Below, piece after piece: positions 37,161 through 46,817 of a stretch of 64,000 nt of DNA (position 1 is the first letter of the stretch; every line of letters begins with the position of its first letter). A program made the position numbers and the translations under genes. The stretch comes from Rhodococcus gordoniae. GTDB lineage: Bacteria > Actinomycetota > Actinomycetes > Mycobacteriales > Mycobacteriaceae. The DNA lies in assembly GCF_001646655.1 (NCBI RefSeq), contig NZ_LPZN01000002.1:186001-250000 (forward strand), in the 5' to 3' direction. The notes under the pieces are model-generated. The model did no database searches. It worked only from the letters and a program-made list of their open reading frames with translations, and was not told the origin of the DNA.

Positions 37161-37222
37161 TGTGACGCGTCACAGACTCATAGGTTCGGTCGGTAATCGG
37201 GCAGCCGTGGTACGGCTGCCCG
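37161..37222 (+). promoter_or_regulatory. Operator-like palindrome and leader hairpin before the ABC transporter operon
   Basis: TGTGACGCGTCACA (37161-37174) is a perfect 14-bp palindrome. Then CGGGCAGCCGT / ACGGCTGCCCG (37198-37222) forms an 11-bp hairpin with loop GGT, ending 38 bp before the lipoprotein start codon. The first could bind a GntR- or CRP-like regulator. The second could be an attenuator, an mRNA stability element or another operator. Confidence 0.45.
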
Positions 37223-37260
37223 AAACCGGTCTGTACGAACATTTTCGAGAGAGGGGCGGC

Positions 37261-38805
37261 ATGGCTGTTGTGTCGAGGAGGTCGCCGATCCGCTTGTGGG
37301 GAGCGGCGATCGGAGCCTGTGCAGTCCTGCTCACCGCGTGCGGTTCGACTCCCACCGAGAACTCCGGGGTCGCCGATCCTGCCGTGCCGCTGCACTATGC
37401 CACCGTCTTCGGAGTCTCGTCGTTCGATCCGCACAAGACGCGGATCACCAGCGACGCCACCATGCTCAACATGGTCTACGACCGCCTCGTCCACCGTGAC
37501 GCAGCCGGGCAGCCGGTGCCCGGACTCGCCGAAGCGTGGGAGATCGACGAGAGGTCGTTGACCCTCCACCTGCGGGAGGGGTTGACCTTCTCCGGTGGCG
37601 CCGTCCTCGACGCCGACGCCGTCGTCGCCAATCTCCGACGTGCGCTCGAGCCGGACTCGATCACGGCGCCGATGCTGGCGGGTGTGAGTGGGGTCGCCGC
37701 ATCGGACGACCGCACGGTCGTGGTGAGCTTCGACGGTCCGGGTGCTCAGTACGTGCTGGCGCTGTCGGATCTTGCCGGAATGATCGTCGATCCCGGAGCC
37801 TTCGGAAACCCGGACAAGGACGCACGACTCGCGCTCACGCCCGCAGGTGCGGGACGGTACGTCCTTGCGGCGTCCCGACCGGGCGCCGAGTACGAGTTCA
37901 CCGCCAGGGCGGACTACTGGGACCCGGAGGCGATCGGCACCGACACCTTCGTCTGGACGGTGATGACCGATCCGCAAGCGCGTCTCAGCGCGGTGTCGGC
38001 CGGAGACATCGACGTCGCCATCACCACACCCCTGATGATCGACGCCGCCGAACAGCAGGGCCTTCGAGTGGAGACCGCACTTCGGCTCGACCACATGGCG
38101 CTGAATTTCAACCGGACCCGCAGCGAGTTCGGCAAGCTCGAGGTACGCAAGGCCATCGCACACGCAATCGACCGTCAGGCCATCGCGGACACGGCGATGG
38201 AGGGCCACGCCGAAGCGGCGACGCAGAACTTCCCGAAGGACTACTTCGCGTACGACCCGGATCTCGCCGACGACTACCGATACGATCCCGAGAAGGCGCG
38301 GCAGCTGCTGGCCGATGCGGGGCTGCCGAACGGATTCTCGTTCACTGCGATCCTGCTGAATCTCCCCGAGAACGTGCAGGTGGCGCAGATCGTGCAGCAG
38401 CAACTCGCACAGGTCGGCATCGACATGAAGCTCGAGCCGCTGCCCCCGTCGGATGCATCGCCGACCTTCTACCGGGGGGACGCCGATGCCTTTCTCACCA
38501 CCTTCACCGGCCGTTCCGATCCGGCGCTGCTGCTGTCCGCGCTCTTCGGGGAGAATTCACCGCAGAACCCTTCCCGCACCACTGCACCGGGCTTCCGGGA
38601 GGCGCTGGACGCCGCCAACCGTGAGACCGACCTGCAGGTTCGGGGGGACAGGCTCGGAGAGGTCTCGAAGACCGTCTCGGACAACGTCCTTGCTGTGCCC
38701 TTGGTCTTCTTCGAACTCGGATCGACGCTCACCGATCGGGTCGTCGGATACGAAACGAACCTGTTGATCGACGAATGGCGTGGCGTCGGCATCGCCGCGT
38801 CCTGA
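37261..38805 (+). CDS. ABC transporter substrate-binding lipoprotein 1 (peptide/opine/nickel type)
   Basis: A 514-residue family-5 (DppA/OppA) binding protein. The signal peptide (RLWGAAIGACAVLLTACGS) ends in a lipobox with the lipidated Cys near residue 28. The conserved FGVSSFDPHKTRITSDATMLNMVYDRL and NRTRSEFGKLEVRKAIAHAIDR stretches are seen. GAGGGG stands before the ATG. It is followed after 31 bp by a close paralogue and then by two permeases and two ATPases. The ligand is probably a peptide-like or other small hydrophilic compound and cannot be named. Confidence 0.88.
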   Translation: MAVVSRRSPIRLWGAAIGACAVLLTACGSTPTENSGVADPAVPLHYATVFGVSSFDPHKTRITSDATMLNMVYDRLVHRDAAGQPVPGLAEAWEIDERSLTLHLREGLTFSGGAVLDADAVVANLRRALEPDSITAPMLAGVSGVAASDDRTVVVSFDGPGAQYVLALSDLAGMIVDPGAFGNPDKDARLALTPAGAGRYVLAASRPGAEYEFTARADYWDPEAIGTDTFVWTVMTDPQARLSAVSAGDIDVAITTPLMIDAAEQQGLRVETALRLDHMALNFNRTRSEFGKLEVRKAIAHAIDRQAIADTAMEGHAEAATQNFPKDYFAYDPDLADDYRYDPEKARQLLADAGLPNGFSFTAILLNLPENVQVAQIVQQQLAQVGIDMKLEPLPPSDASPTFYRGDADAFLTTFTGRSDPALLLSALFGENSPQNPSRTTAPGFREALDAANRETDLQVRGDRLGEVSKTVSDNVLAVPLVFFELGSTLTDRVVGYETNLLIDEWRGVGIAAS

Positions 38806-38836
38806 CCGTCGACCGCTCCAGAAACGAAGGAATCTC

Positions 38837-40375
38837 ATGTCTCGTAAATCGTTGACCTCGGTCGTCGCCGCGTTCGCCGCCGCGCTTCTGCTCGCCGGCT
38901 GTGGGACGTCGGCTGCAACCGACAGCACCGCGGAGATCGACCCGCAGGTACCCCTGCGTTATGCCACGACATACGGTGCGTCGTCCTTCGATCCGCACAA
39001 GACTCGGATCACCAGCGATTCGACCATGCTGAATCTCGTCTACGACCGTTTGGTGCATCGCGACCGGAACGCCGATCCGGTGCCCGGACTCGCCGAATCC
39101 TGGGAGTTCTCCGAGGACGGATCCACGCTGACCCTGAAGCTGCGTCAGGGCGTGACCTTCTCGGACGGCACACCGCTCGATGCGCCTGCCGTGGTGGCGA
39201 ATCTCCGTCGCGCGCTGGAACCCGACTCGATCACGGCCGCGATGCTCGCCGGCGTCGAATCGGTCGAGGCGTCCGACGCACACACCGTGGTGCTCCGACT
39301 GAACGGACCGGGCGGACAGCTCGTGCTCACGCTGTCGGACCTGCCGGGAATGATCGTCAACCCCAACGCTTTCGGAAGCCCGGACAAGAATGCGGCGCTC
39401 GTACTCCAACCGGCGGGAGCCGGCCGGTACACGGTGACCGAATCCCAGCCGGGGGCTCAGTACAGTTTCGTCGCCCGCGACGACTACTGGGATCAGGAAG
39501 CGTTGCAGGCAGAGCACTTCGAGTGGGTCGTCATGACCGATCCGCAGACCCGTGTGAATGCCGTCGCCTCCGACCAGCTCGACGCGGCGATGGCGACGCC
39601 GATGTCGCTCGACCCTGCCGAGCAGCAGGGACTGCAGACGAATGTGCAGACCAGCCTCAACAACTACGTTCTCAACCTGAATCGGACCCGGAGCGAGTTC
39701 GGCAAGCTCGAAGTGCGTCAGGCCCTGGCCCATGCCGTGGACCGGGAGTCGGTGGTGGAGACCGCACTCGAAGGGCACGGTGAACCCGCGAGCCAGAACT
39801 TCCCCGCGGGATATTTCGCCCACAACGACGACCTCGACGATCAGTACGCATTCGACCCCGACAAGGCGAAGCACCTGCTCGACACCGCGGGTGTCCCGAA
39901 CGGATTCTCCTTCGTGGCGGGTGTGTCCAACCTTCCCGAGAACCAGATGATCGGGCAGATCCTGCAGGAGCAACTCGCACGGGTCGGAATCACCATGGAG
40001 ATCCGCTCCATGACGCCGACGGACCTCAACCCCGCCTTCAACCGGGGAGAGCTCGATGCCATCCTCACCACGCTCGTCGGCCGCGCCGATCCCTCCCTGC
40101 TGCTGACCTCGTTCTACGGTCAGGATTCCCCTCAGAACCCGTCCCACGATGCGATCCCCGGTTTCCGGGAGGCCATGGAAGCGGCCAACCGCGCCACCGA
40201 CCCCGCAGAACGCGCGGTGCGCCTCGGTGAAGTGAACGCCGTGGTGATGAACTATGCGGCAATGCTGCCGATCGCGTTCGCCGAGTTGGGTGCCGTCGCC
40301 TCGGACAGGCTGGTGGGTTACGAACCCAACCGGGTGGTCGACGAGTGGCGTGGTGTCGGCGTGGCCGCCCCCTGA
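38837..40375 (+). CDS. ABC transporter substrate-binding lipoprotein 2, paralogue of the preceding one
   Basis: A 512-residue family-5 binding protein with lipobox LLAGCG (Cys near residue 22). It is collinear with the preceding protein almost throughout: TTYGASSFDPHKTRITSDSTMLNLVYDRLVHR and NRTRSEFGKLEVRQALAHAVDRE are nearly identical blocks. AAGGA precedes the ATG. The pair must stem from a tandem duplication. Two binding proteins probably widen or tune the ligand range of one membrane complex. Confidence 0.88.
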   Translation: MSRKSLTSVVAAFAAALLLAGCGTSAATDSTAEIDPQVPLRYATTYGASSFDPHKTRITSDSTMLNLVYDRLVHRDRNADPVPGLAESWEFSEDGSTLTLKLRQGVTFSDGTPLDAPAVVANLRRALEPDSITAAMLAGVESVEASDAHTVVLRLNGPGGQLVLTLSDLPGMIVNPNAFGSPDKNAALVLQPAGAGRYTVTESQPGAQYSFVARDDYWDQEALQAEHFEWVVMTDPQTRVNAVASDQLDAAMATPMSLDPAEQQGLQTNVQTSLNNYVLNLNRTRSEFGKLEVRQALAHAVDRESVVETALEGHGEPASQNFPAGYFAHNDDLDDQYAFDPDKAKHLLDTAGVPNGFSFVAGVSNLPENQMIGQILQEQLARVGITMEIRSMTPTDLNPAFNRGELDAILTTLVGRADPSLLLTSFYGQDSPQNPSHDAIPGFREAMEAANRATDPAERAVRLGEVNAVVMNYAAMLPIAFAELGAVASDRLVGYEPNRVVDEWRGVGVAAP

Positions 40376-40439
40376 CAGGCAGTCGCACGGTCTCATGACC
40401 GTGATCGTCACGGATCCGTGAAACCACAGGGAGTGCAGA

Positions 40440-41387
40440 ATGTTTCGGATTATCGGTCAGCGCCTGCTGGCGATCGTCCCGCTGTTGATGATCGCCACCG
40501 CCATCACATTCGGTCTGATCTTCCTGATCCCCGGCGATCCGGCACACCGGATCGCCGGGGAGTCGGCGACGCCTCAGCAGATCGAGGCGGTCCGCGAGGA
40601 ACTCGGCCTCGACCAGCCGGTCCTCGTGCAGTACTTCGATTTCCTGTTCGGAGTCGTTCGCGGCGACCTCGGTACGAGCTTCACCTATCAGGCGCCCGTG
40701 CTGGACATGATCGTCGACCGCCTGCCGGTGACGTTCTCGCTGGCGATGGTGGCCGTGGTCGTGGCGCTGCTCGTCGGGATCCCGGCCGGCATCGTCGGGG
40801 GCAGCCGGCCCGGTAGCTGGCAGGATCGTGCCACCGGCGTGGGATCGACGCTCGGAGTCGCCACGCCGAACTTCGTCCTGGGTCTGCTCCTCGTGCTCGT
40901 CTTCTCGCTGACCCTGCGCGTCCTGCCGGCCACCGGCTACACCCCCCTCGCCAAGGGAGTGTGGCCGTGGCTCAGTCACCTGTTGCTGCCTGCCGTCGCA
41001 CTGGGACTGGCCGCGGCGGCCGAGATCGCCCGCCAGTTGCGCGGCTCCATGATCGAGGTGATGCAGCAGGACTACGTCCGCACCGCCACCGCCAAGGGCC
41101 TGAGCCGGCGCAGCGTCCTGTGGAAGCATGCCCTGAAGAACGCCTTCATCCCGACGGCAACGGTCCTGGGCATGCAGATCGCCTTCCTGCTCGGTGGCAC
41201 GGCCGTCATCGAATCCGTCTTCGGACTGAAAGGCCTCGGAGATTTCGCGGTGCAGGCGGTGCTTTCCGGCGACCTGCCCGCGATCCAGGGAGTCGTGATC
41301 TTCGGCGTCTTCGCCACCGTGATCATGAGCCTGCTCGTCGACATCTCCTACGGCTACCTCAATCCGAGAACAAGGAGCGCCGCATGA
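40440..41387 (+). CDS. ABC transporter permease (DppB type)
   Basis: A 315-residue permease with six predicted membrane segments, the first at residues 9-31. The N-terminal family segment IPGDPAHRIAGE, the GRGDLGTSF-like VRGDLGTSF and the EAA loop (DYVRTATAKGLSRRSVLWKHALKNAFIPTAT, read in pieces) are present. It pairs with the next gene to form the channel. AGGGAG lies before the ATG. Confidence 0.9.
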   Translation: MFRIIGQRLLAIVPLLMIATAITFGLIFLIPGDPAHRIAGESATPQQIEAVREELGLDQPVLVQYFDFLFGVVRGDLGTSFTYQAPVLDMIVDRLPVTFSLAMVAVVVALLVGIPAGIVGGSRPGSWQDRATGVGSTLGVATPNFVLGLLLVLVFSLTLRVLPATGYTPLAKGVWPWLSHLLLPAVALGLAAAAEIARQLRGSMIEVMQQDYVRTATAKGLSRRSVLWKHALKNAFIPTATVLGMQIAFLLGGTAVIESVFGLKGLGDFAVQAVLSGDLPAIQGVVIFGVFATVIMSLLVDISYGYLNPRTRSAA

Positions 41388-42286
41388 GCGACCACACCGT
41401 CTCCACGCCGGTGGAGAACACGACCGTGGCCACCGGCGAATCTCCACGCCGCAGATTCCTGCGGCGGTTCCGGAATCGTCCCGGAGCCGTCGTGGCGGCC
41501 GTCTTCCTCCTGCTGATCGCCGTCCTCGGATTGCTCGCCCCGCTGATCGCACCGTACGACCCGATCGTCCAGGACCTGACCGCGCGTCGCCTGCCTCCGC
41601 TGTCGGACGGATACCTGCTCGGTACGGACAATCTGGGTCGAGACACACTGTCCCGGTTGCTGTACGGTGCGCGCGTCGCGGTCTCCGCCGCGATCATCTC
41701 GGTGTCCGTCGGACTGCTCATCGGGGTCGTGCCCGCCCTGATGGCGGGCTTTCTCGGCGGCTGGTGGGACACGATCCTCTCCCGTGTCGCCGATGCCTTC
41801 CTGAGCTTCCCGCCGCTGCTGCTGGCGATGGCCATCGTCGGCGTGATGGGTACCAATCTCACCAATGCGATGATCGCGATCGGAATCGTGTTCGGCCCCA
41901 GATTCTTCCGCGTGGTACGTGGAGCCGTCATCGGAGTACGCGAGAGCACCTTCATCGAGGCCTCGCGCAGTATCGGAACCCCGACCACACGGATCGTTCG
42001 TATGCATGTCCTTCCGCACACGTTGTCTCCGTTGATCGTTCAGATCAGCTTGGCGTGCGGTTTCGCTCTGCTCGCAGAGTCGTCACTCAGCTTCCTGGGA
42101 TTGGGTGTCCAGCCACCGGAGGCGAGCTGGGGCCGCATGCTCGCGGAGGGGCGTGAAGCATGGAACTACACGGCCTGGCCGGTGGTGATTCCCGCCCTGA
42201 CGATTATCCTGGCCGTACTGGCCTGCAACACCCTCGGCGACGGAATCCGTGATTCGGTGGGCCGCGAGAACCGGAGCGAACGATGA
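41384..42286 (+). CDS. ABC transporter permease (DppC type)
   Basis: A 300-residue permease. Hydrophobic segments begin at about residue 34 (AVVAAVFLLLIAVLGLLAPLIAPYDP), and GTDNLGRDTLSRLLYGARVA is the DppC hallmark. The EAA loop reads FIEASRSIGTPTTRIVRMHVLPH. The ATG overlaps the previous stop by four bases. Confidence 0.9.
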   Translation: MSDHTVSTPVENTTVATGESPRRRFLRRFRNRPGAVVAAVFLLLIAVLGLLAPLIAPYDPIVQDLTARRLPPLSDGYLLGTDNLGRDTLSRLLYGARVAVSAAIISVSVGLLIGVVPALMAGFLGGWWDTILSRVADAFLSFPPLLLAMAIVGVMGTNLTNAMIAIGIVFGPRFFRVVRGAVIGVRESTFIEASRSIGTPTTRIVRMHVLPHTLSPLIVQISLACGFALLAESSLSFLGLGVQPPEASWGRMLAEGREAWNYTAWPVVIPALTIILAVLACNTLGDGIRDSVGRENRSER

Positions 42287-43269
42287 CCGAACCATTGCTG
42301 CGCGTCGACGGCCTCGGAGTCGAATTCGCGACCGGTTCCGGCTGGACATCGGTCCTGCAGGACGTCTCCTTCGATGTGGCGGCCGGTGAACTCGTCGGTC
42401 TCGTCGGCGAATCCGGCTCGGGGAAATCCGTCACCTGCTCGTCGGTCCTCCGATTGTTGCCGGCGAACCAGTCCCGCACCGTCTCCGGAAACATCCGGTT
42501 CCGTGGGCGCGACCTGCTGGCGATGCCGGACCGCGAACTCGCCGACGTGCGCGGCAACGACATCGCGATGATCTTCCAGGAACCGATGACGAGCCTGAAC
42601 CCGGTCTTCACGGTCGGCGACCAGATCTCCGAGGTGGTGCGGCGGCACCGACGCGTGAACCGGAAGGCCGCGCTGGCGCGCGCCGTCGAGGTACTCGACC
42701 TCGTCGGGATTCCGAATGCGGCCCGCCGGGTACGTCAGTACCCGCACGAGTTCTCCGGGGGCATGCGACAGCGGGTCATGATCGCGATGGCGCTCGCGTG
42801 CGAACCGTCCCTCCTCATCGCCGACGAGCCCACCACCGCGCTCGACGTCACGATCCAGGCTCAGGTGCTGGACCTGATCCGGGACATGGCCGAGCGGTTC
42901 GACATGGGTGTGTTGTTCGTGACCCACGATCTCGGGGTGGTGGCCGACCTGTGCACGGAGGTGGTCGTCATGTACGCCGGGCAGGTGGTCGAGAAGGCCC
43001 GCACCGAGGAACTCTTCGCAGCTCCGAAACATCCGTACACCCAAGGCCTGTTGCGGTCGGTTCCGACCATCGACGGTCGCAGCGACCTGCACACCATTCC
43101 CGGCTCCCCGCCCGCACCCGGCACGATGCCGGCGGGTTGCCGCTTCGGGCCGCGCTGCGCGCACCATCTCGACGAATGCGACACGGTGATACCGCTTCAT
43201 GCGCTGGGGAACGAGCGCGTCTCGCGTTGCGCACGGGTGAACGATCTGATGCTGGAGGGAAACCGATGA
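42283..43269 (+). CDS. ABC transporter ATPase (DppD type)
   Basis: A 328-residue ATPase. Walker A is GESGSGKSV near residue 39, signature FSGGMRQRV near 158, Walker [13 protein letters not shown] near 175 and H-loop THDLG near 213. The C-terminal oligopeptide-type extension has the cysteine-bearing [14 protein letters not shown] segment, which in relatives can carry an Fe-S cluster. ATGA overlap with the permease gene. Confidence 0.92.
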   Translation: MTEPLLRVDGLGVEFATGSGWTSVLQDVSFDVAAGELVGLVGESGSGKSVTCSSVLRLLPANQSRTVSGNIRFRGRDLLAMPDRELADVRGNDIAMIFQEPMTSLNPVFTVGDQISEVVRRHRRVNRKAALARAVEVLDLVGIPNAARRVRQYPHEFSGGMRQRVMIAMALACEPSLLIADEPTTALDVTIQAQVLDLIRDMAERFDMGVLFVTHDLGVVADLCTEVVVMYAGQVVEKARTEELFAAPKHPYTQGLLRSVPTIDGRSDLHTIPGSPPAPGTMPAGCRFGPRCAHHLDECDTVIPLHALGNERVSRCARVNDLMLEGNR

Positions 43270-44300
43270 CCGCCGAACTCGTCGACATCGAGACCAGGCA
43301 GCCACTGCTGACGGTTCGTGGGCTGCGCGTGGAGTTCCCCGTCGGGGGGCGGATGTCGCGTCGCAAGCAGGTGGTGCGTGCCGTGGACGAGGTCGACTTC
43401 GACATCTTCCCCGGCGAGACGTTCGCTCTGGTCGGTGAATCGGGTTCGGGCAAGTCGACGACGGCTCGGGGAATCCTGCGACTCGTCGATGTCGCCGAGG
43501 GTTCGGTGGTGCTCGACGGTGTCGACGTGACCGCGCTGGACAGAAGCGAACTGCGCAGCGCGAGACGTCATATGCAGATGGTGTTCCAGGACCCGTATTC
43601 GTCGTTGGATCCGTCGCACACCGTCGGGGATGCGATCGCCGAACCCCTGCAGGTGCATACCGATCTCACCGAGGACGAACGCCGGCGCAAGGTCGGCCGG
43701 TTGCTCGAACAGGTCGGATTGCGCGCCGAGCACGCCGACCGGTATCCGTACGAGTTCTCCGGTGGGCAACGTCAGCGCATCGCGATCGCGCGGGCCATCG
43801 CGGTGGAACCGAAACTGGTGGTCGCGGACGAGGCCGTCAGCGCACTCGATGTCTCGACGCAGAACCAGGTCATCGCTCTGCTCGAGCAGCTTTCCGCGGA
43901 GCTGGGCATCGCCTACCTGTTCATTGCGCACGATCTGGCGGTGGTGCGTCACATCGCCCACACCACGGCCGTGATGTATCTGGGACGGATCGTCGAGTGG
44001 GGACCGACGGAGCGCCTGTTCACCGAACCGGCCCATCCCTACACGCAGGCTCTGCTGTCCGCGGTCCCCGTTCCGGATCCGGCGCGCCAGCGCCGCCGCG
44101 AACGCATCCGTCTGGACGGGGAGCTGCCCGATCCGGCGAACCCGCCGACCGGTTGCGCGTTCAGCACTCGCTGCCCGCTGGTCATGCCGGTGTGCCGGGA
44201 GGTGCGACCTGCGGTCACCGAAGTGGCAGGTGGCGGCCGGGTGGCCTGCCACCTGCACACATCAGAACAGCGGCCCGCCCCCGAAGATCTCCCGGTGTGA
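43266..44300 (+). CDS. ABC transporter ATPase (DppF type)
   Basis: A 344-residue ATPase. Walker [14 protein letters not shown], signature FSGGQRQRIAIARA, Walker B LVVADEAVSALDVS, H-loop AHDLAVVRHI, and a C-terminal CAFSTRCPLVMPVCREV segment. ATG overlaps the preceding stop. Its 3' end overlaps the convergent short-chain dehydrogenase gene by 39 bp, so no terminator fits between them. Confidence 0.92.
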   Translation: MTAELVDIETRQPLLTVRGLRVEFPVGGRMSRRKQVVRAVDEVDFDIFPGETFALVGESGSGKSTTARGILRLVDVAEGSVVLDGVDVTALDRSELRSARRHMQMVFQDPYSSLDPSHTVGDAIAEPLQVHTDLTEDERRRKVGRLLEQVGLRAEHADRYPYEFSGGQRQRIAIARAIAVEPKLVVADEAVSALDVSTQNQVIALLEQLSAELGIAYLFIAHDLAVVRHIAHTTAVMYLGRIVEWGPTERLFTEPAHPYTQALLSAVPVPDPARQRRRERIRLDGELPDPANPPTGCAFSTRCPLVMPVCREVRPAVTEVAGGGRVACHLHTSEQRPAPEDLPV

Positions 44301-45092
44301 AGCGGGTTGGTTGCCTCCGACATCGACGATGCCGTAATCGAGGGCGGCCTCGGCGGTGACGAGGGTGCGGCCGCTGCGTGCGTTCACCTCGGGATCGGTT
44401 GTGAGAGCGACGATCACCCGCCCGATGAACTCGGGGGTTTCGGCATCGGCCAACGAGAAGCCCTCGAAGTTGTCGATGCCACGGGCGAGCATGGCTTCGT
44501 TCTTCACCAGGCCCGGCCACAGCGACAGGGTGGTGACCCCCGTTCCGCGGAGTTCGACGGCCATGTCGGCGGCCATCTTGTCCAGGCCGGCCTTCGACAT
44601 GCCGTAGAGAACCGAGTGCAGATAACCGCGCGTACCGAACGACGAGATGTTGACGATCATCCCGTCGCCGCGCGGCACCATCAGCTGTGCGGCTTCGACG
44701 GAGGCCACATAGTGTGCGCGGAGCCCGACGTCGATCAGGCTGTCCCAGTCGCTGATCGGACGCTTCCAGAACGGTTCGGAGAACCCCGCGAAGCCCGGCG
44801 GTGACGCCCACACGTTGTTGACGAGCAGATCGAGCCGGGAGTCCTGTTCGTCGGCGATCCGGCGGAACAGGTCGTGGATCTGCGCGTCGTCGCGGTGATC
44901 GCACTGCACCGCGATGCCTCGTCCGCCGCGGGCGGTGATCTCCGCCGCGGTGTGGTCGAGCGGACCGTCGACGTCGACCGGGCCACGGGCGGTGACGTAG
45001 ACGGTCCAACCGTCGGAACCGAGAGCGCACGCGATGCCCTTGCCGACACTGCGACTCGCGCCGGTGATCAGCGCCACCTTTGCTTCTGCCAT
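44262..45092 (-). CDS. Short-chain dehydrogenase/reductase
   Basis: A 276-residue classical SDR. The cofactor loop is GASRSVGKGIA near residue 11, NNVWA replaces the usual NNAG near 91, and the catalytic set is Ser (NISSFGTRGY) and YGMSK near 163. The last residues (HREIFGGGPLF) are unusual. The start overlaps the preceding NTF2-like gene by four bases (ATGA), so the two form an operon. Substrate unknown. Confidence 0.82.
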   Translation of the reverse strand: MAEAKVALITGASRSVGKGIACALGSDGWTVYVTARGPVDVDGPLDHTAAEITARGGRGIAVQCDHRDDAQIHDLFRRIADEQDSRLDLLVNNVWASPPGFAGFSEPFWKRPISDWDSLIDVGLRAHYVASVEAAQLMVPRGDGMIVNISSFGTRGYLHSVLYGMSKAGLDKMAADMAVELRGTGVTTLSLWPGLVKNEAMLARGIDNFEGFSLADAETPEFIGRVIVALTTDPEVNARSGRTLVTAEAALDYGIVDVGGNQPASHREIFGGGPLF

Positions 45093-45574
45093 CACTGCAC
45101 CACTTCCACGTCGTCGGTGAGGGCCCGCTGGATCGACCACAGGACCTTCACGTGGCAGCGGGAGATCTTCCATGTGCCGTTCTCGACCACGTAGTCGTCG
45201 TCGTAGTCGAGCGCGGTGACCCGTTCGGTGCGGGCGCGCAGATCCACTTGCCGGAACCGCAGCGTCCAGGCGCCGGTGGCGGTACCGGGTCCGGTGAGGT
45301 GGATGCTCGGATGCATGCCGTGATGCATGTCGAGCACGACGTAACGGTCGTCGAGCCGTTCGAGGGCGATGCGTGAGTAGATGTCGATCAGGGCGTCGGC
45401 GTCGTCGAAGCTGCCCAGCGCGGGTCCGTAGTAGATGTCGGCGCGCCCTGCGACGAAGCATCCGCGCATCGCTTCCGGGTCCTTGGCGTCGCACGCCCGG
45501 AAGTAGCGATGCTTGAGCATCCTGATCTCTTCGAGGGCTTCGAGCCGGGCCAGCCTTTGCTCGACGGTGTCCAT
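45092..45574 (-). CDS. NTF2/SnoaL-like protein
   Basis: About 160 residues of the SnoaL-like cone fold, related to small dehydratase or dioxygenase-beta-like proteins. Typical segments are EIRMLKHRYFRACDAKDPEAMRGCF, then DADALIDIYSRI and the terminal WKISRCHVKVLWSIQR. I chose ATG 45574 because GGAAGG stands eight bases upstream; the open frame reaches 45637. It is coupled to the SDR that follows and probably shares its substrate. Confidence 0.75.
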   Translation of the reverse strand: MDTVEQRLARLEALEEIRMLKHRYFRACDAKDPEAMRGCFVAGRADIYYGPALGSFDDADALIDIYSRIALERLDDRYVVLDMHHGMHPSIHLTGPGTATGAWTLRFRQVDLRARTERVTALDYDDDYVVENGTWKISRCHVKVLWSIQRALTDDVEVVQ

Positions 45575-45674
45575 CGGTGTGCCTTCCGGTCGGGAACGAG
45601 CAGTGCCACGGACCCTAGCCCGCAACCGGGTGGTCACAGGAGGCGTGTTCCCGTTGACCGGACGGCCTGATATC

Positions 45675-46295
45675 TCAGCCCTTCAGCTTCCATTCCGCGA
45701 GATCGACTGCGGTGGATATCGCTTCGAGCAGCACCGCCATGCGTTCGGCCGGGCCGGGTGCGGCGAGCACTGCATAACGGTCCGCTTCCCCCATCGGCAC
45801 GTACCGGGCGAGGGCGAACAGTCGCGCGCCGGGATCGTCCGGCAGCTCGGTGGTGGCGGGAGGTAGCGGGGCCCGGCCGTCGGTGAGGCGATCGAGTACC
45901 CCGTACAGCCGGCCCATCGGTCCGGTGATCGCGGCGAAATCCACCGGCCCCGAATCGGTGTCGGGCCAGGGCTCCACCTCCGCGCGCGGGTAGGGATCGT
46001 CGGGAAGCCATCGGGTGACGCGAATGCGTTCCTCTGCAATGCATTCGAGTTCACGACGACCTGCACCGACCTCGTCGTCGACCACGATCCGTGCGACGGT
46101 ACCGACATCGTGTCGCTGTTCGCCTCCGCCCACCTCGTGTCCCCGGGCGATGAGGACGACACCGAAGCGAGGGCCGTCCGGCGAGGCCGCGCAGTCCTGG
46201 ACGAGTTGCAGATATCTCGGTTCGAAGATGCGTAGCGGCAGGTCGGATCCGGGGAGCAGGGCGGTGCCGAGCGGGAACATGGGAAGTATCGGCAT
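45675..46295 (-). CDS. Lon N-terminal-domain (LON substrate-binding) protein
   Basis: A 206-residue stand-alone LON domain: MPILPMFPLGTALLPGSDLPLRIFEPRYLQLV at the start (read in pieces) and RFGVVLIARG. It has no ATPase or protease part. Its function in actinobacteria is unsettled. The ATG overlaps the stop of the DUF309 gene upstream by four bases, so the two are co-translated. Confidence 0.82.
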   Translation of the reverse strand: MPILPMFPLGTALLPGSDLPLRIFEPRYLQLVQDCAASPDGPRFGVVLIARGHEVGGGEQRHDVGTVARIVVDDEVGAGRRELECIAEERIRVTRWLPDDPYPRAEVEPWPDTDSGPVDFAAITGPMGRLYGVLDRLTDGRAPLPPATTELPDDPGARLFALARYVPMGEADRYAVLAAPGPAERMAVLLEAISTAVDLAEWKLKG

Positions 46296-46768
46296 CAGGG
46301 CATCCTCAGGCGCGGGGTCGGGGGAGCGGGAACGGTTTCGTCGCGAGCGATCTCGGTGAGCAGATGATCGGCCCAGCTCGAGAGACCGTCGATGTCGAGC
46401 CGGTACGGCGGTTCGTCCTCGTAGTGCCGCACCCGGGCCTGCCCCTGCTTCAACAGTGACGCGGCCCCCGTCGGGTTGCCCCGGAGCAGATGGGTCAAAC
46501 CGACGGCGAGCTGGGCGAGACCCTGCCAGAGGGGACGTTCTTCGGGCGGTGCCTTCTTCCACATCGCCTCGAAGACCTCGTGCGCGTGGAAAGGGAAACC
46601 GTGATCGAGGAGACGCTGACCTTCGGCGATGGTCTCCTCGACATCGAGGTCGATATCGTCGGGAATGCGTTCGACGCCTTCTTCGCCCGGCGGCAGCGGG
46701 CGCCCCAGGGCGTCGCGCGGACGCGCGTTCTGCGGCCTGCCGTCGGGTGTGCGGTCCCGGTCCGTCAT
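46295..46768 (-). CDS. DUF309 family protein
   Basis: A 157-residue protein with the DUF309 motif FPFHAHEVFEAMWKKAPPEERPLWQGLAQLAVGLTHLLRGNPTGA (read in pieces). The His/Glu pair in HAHEVFE may bind metal in the family. Proline-rich, probably disordered ends. It is the first gene of a two-gene unit with the LON-domain gene. No function is established. Confidence 0.82.
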   Translation of the reverse strand: MTDRDRTPDGRPQNARPRDALGRPLPPGEEGVERIPDDIDLDVEETIAEGQRLLDHGFPFHAHEVFEAMWKKAPPEERPLWQGLAQLAVGLTHLLRGNPTGAASLLKQGQARVRHYEDEPPYRLDIDGLSSWADHLLTEIARDETVPAPPTPRLRMP

Positions 46769-46817
46769 GTCGCCAGCCTAGACGACAGGCCTGTTCGGTG
46801 AGGGGTCCGAACGACGC

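Noticed and set aside
37161..37174. CRP/GlxR binding site
   Set aside because: TGTGA and TCACA half-sites are present, but the spacer is four bases instead of six. I kept it only as a generic palindrome.
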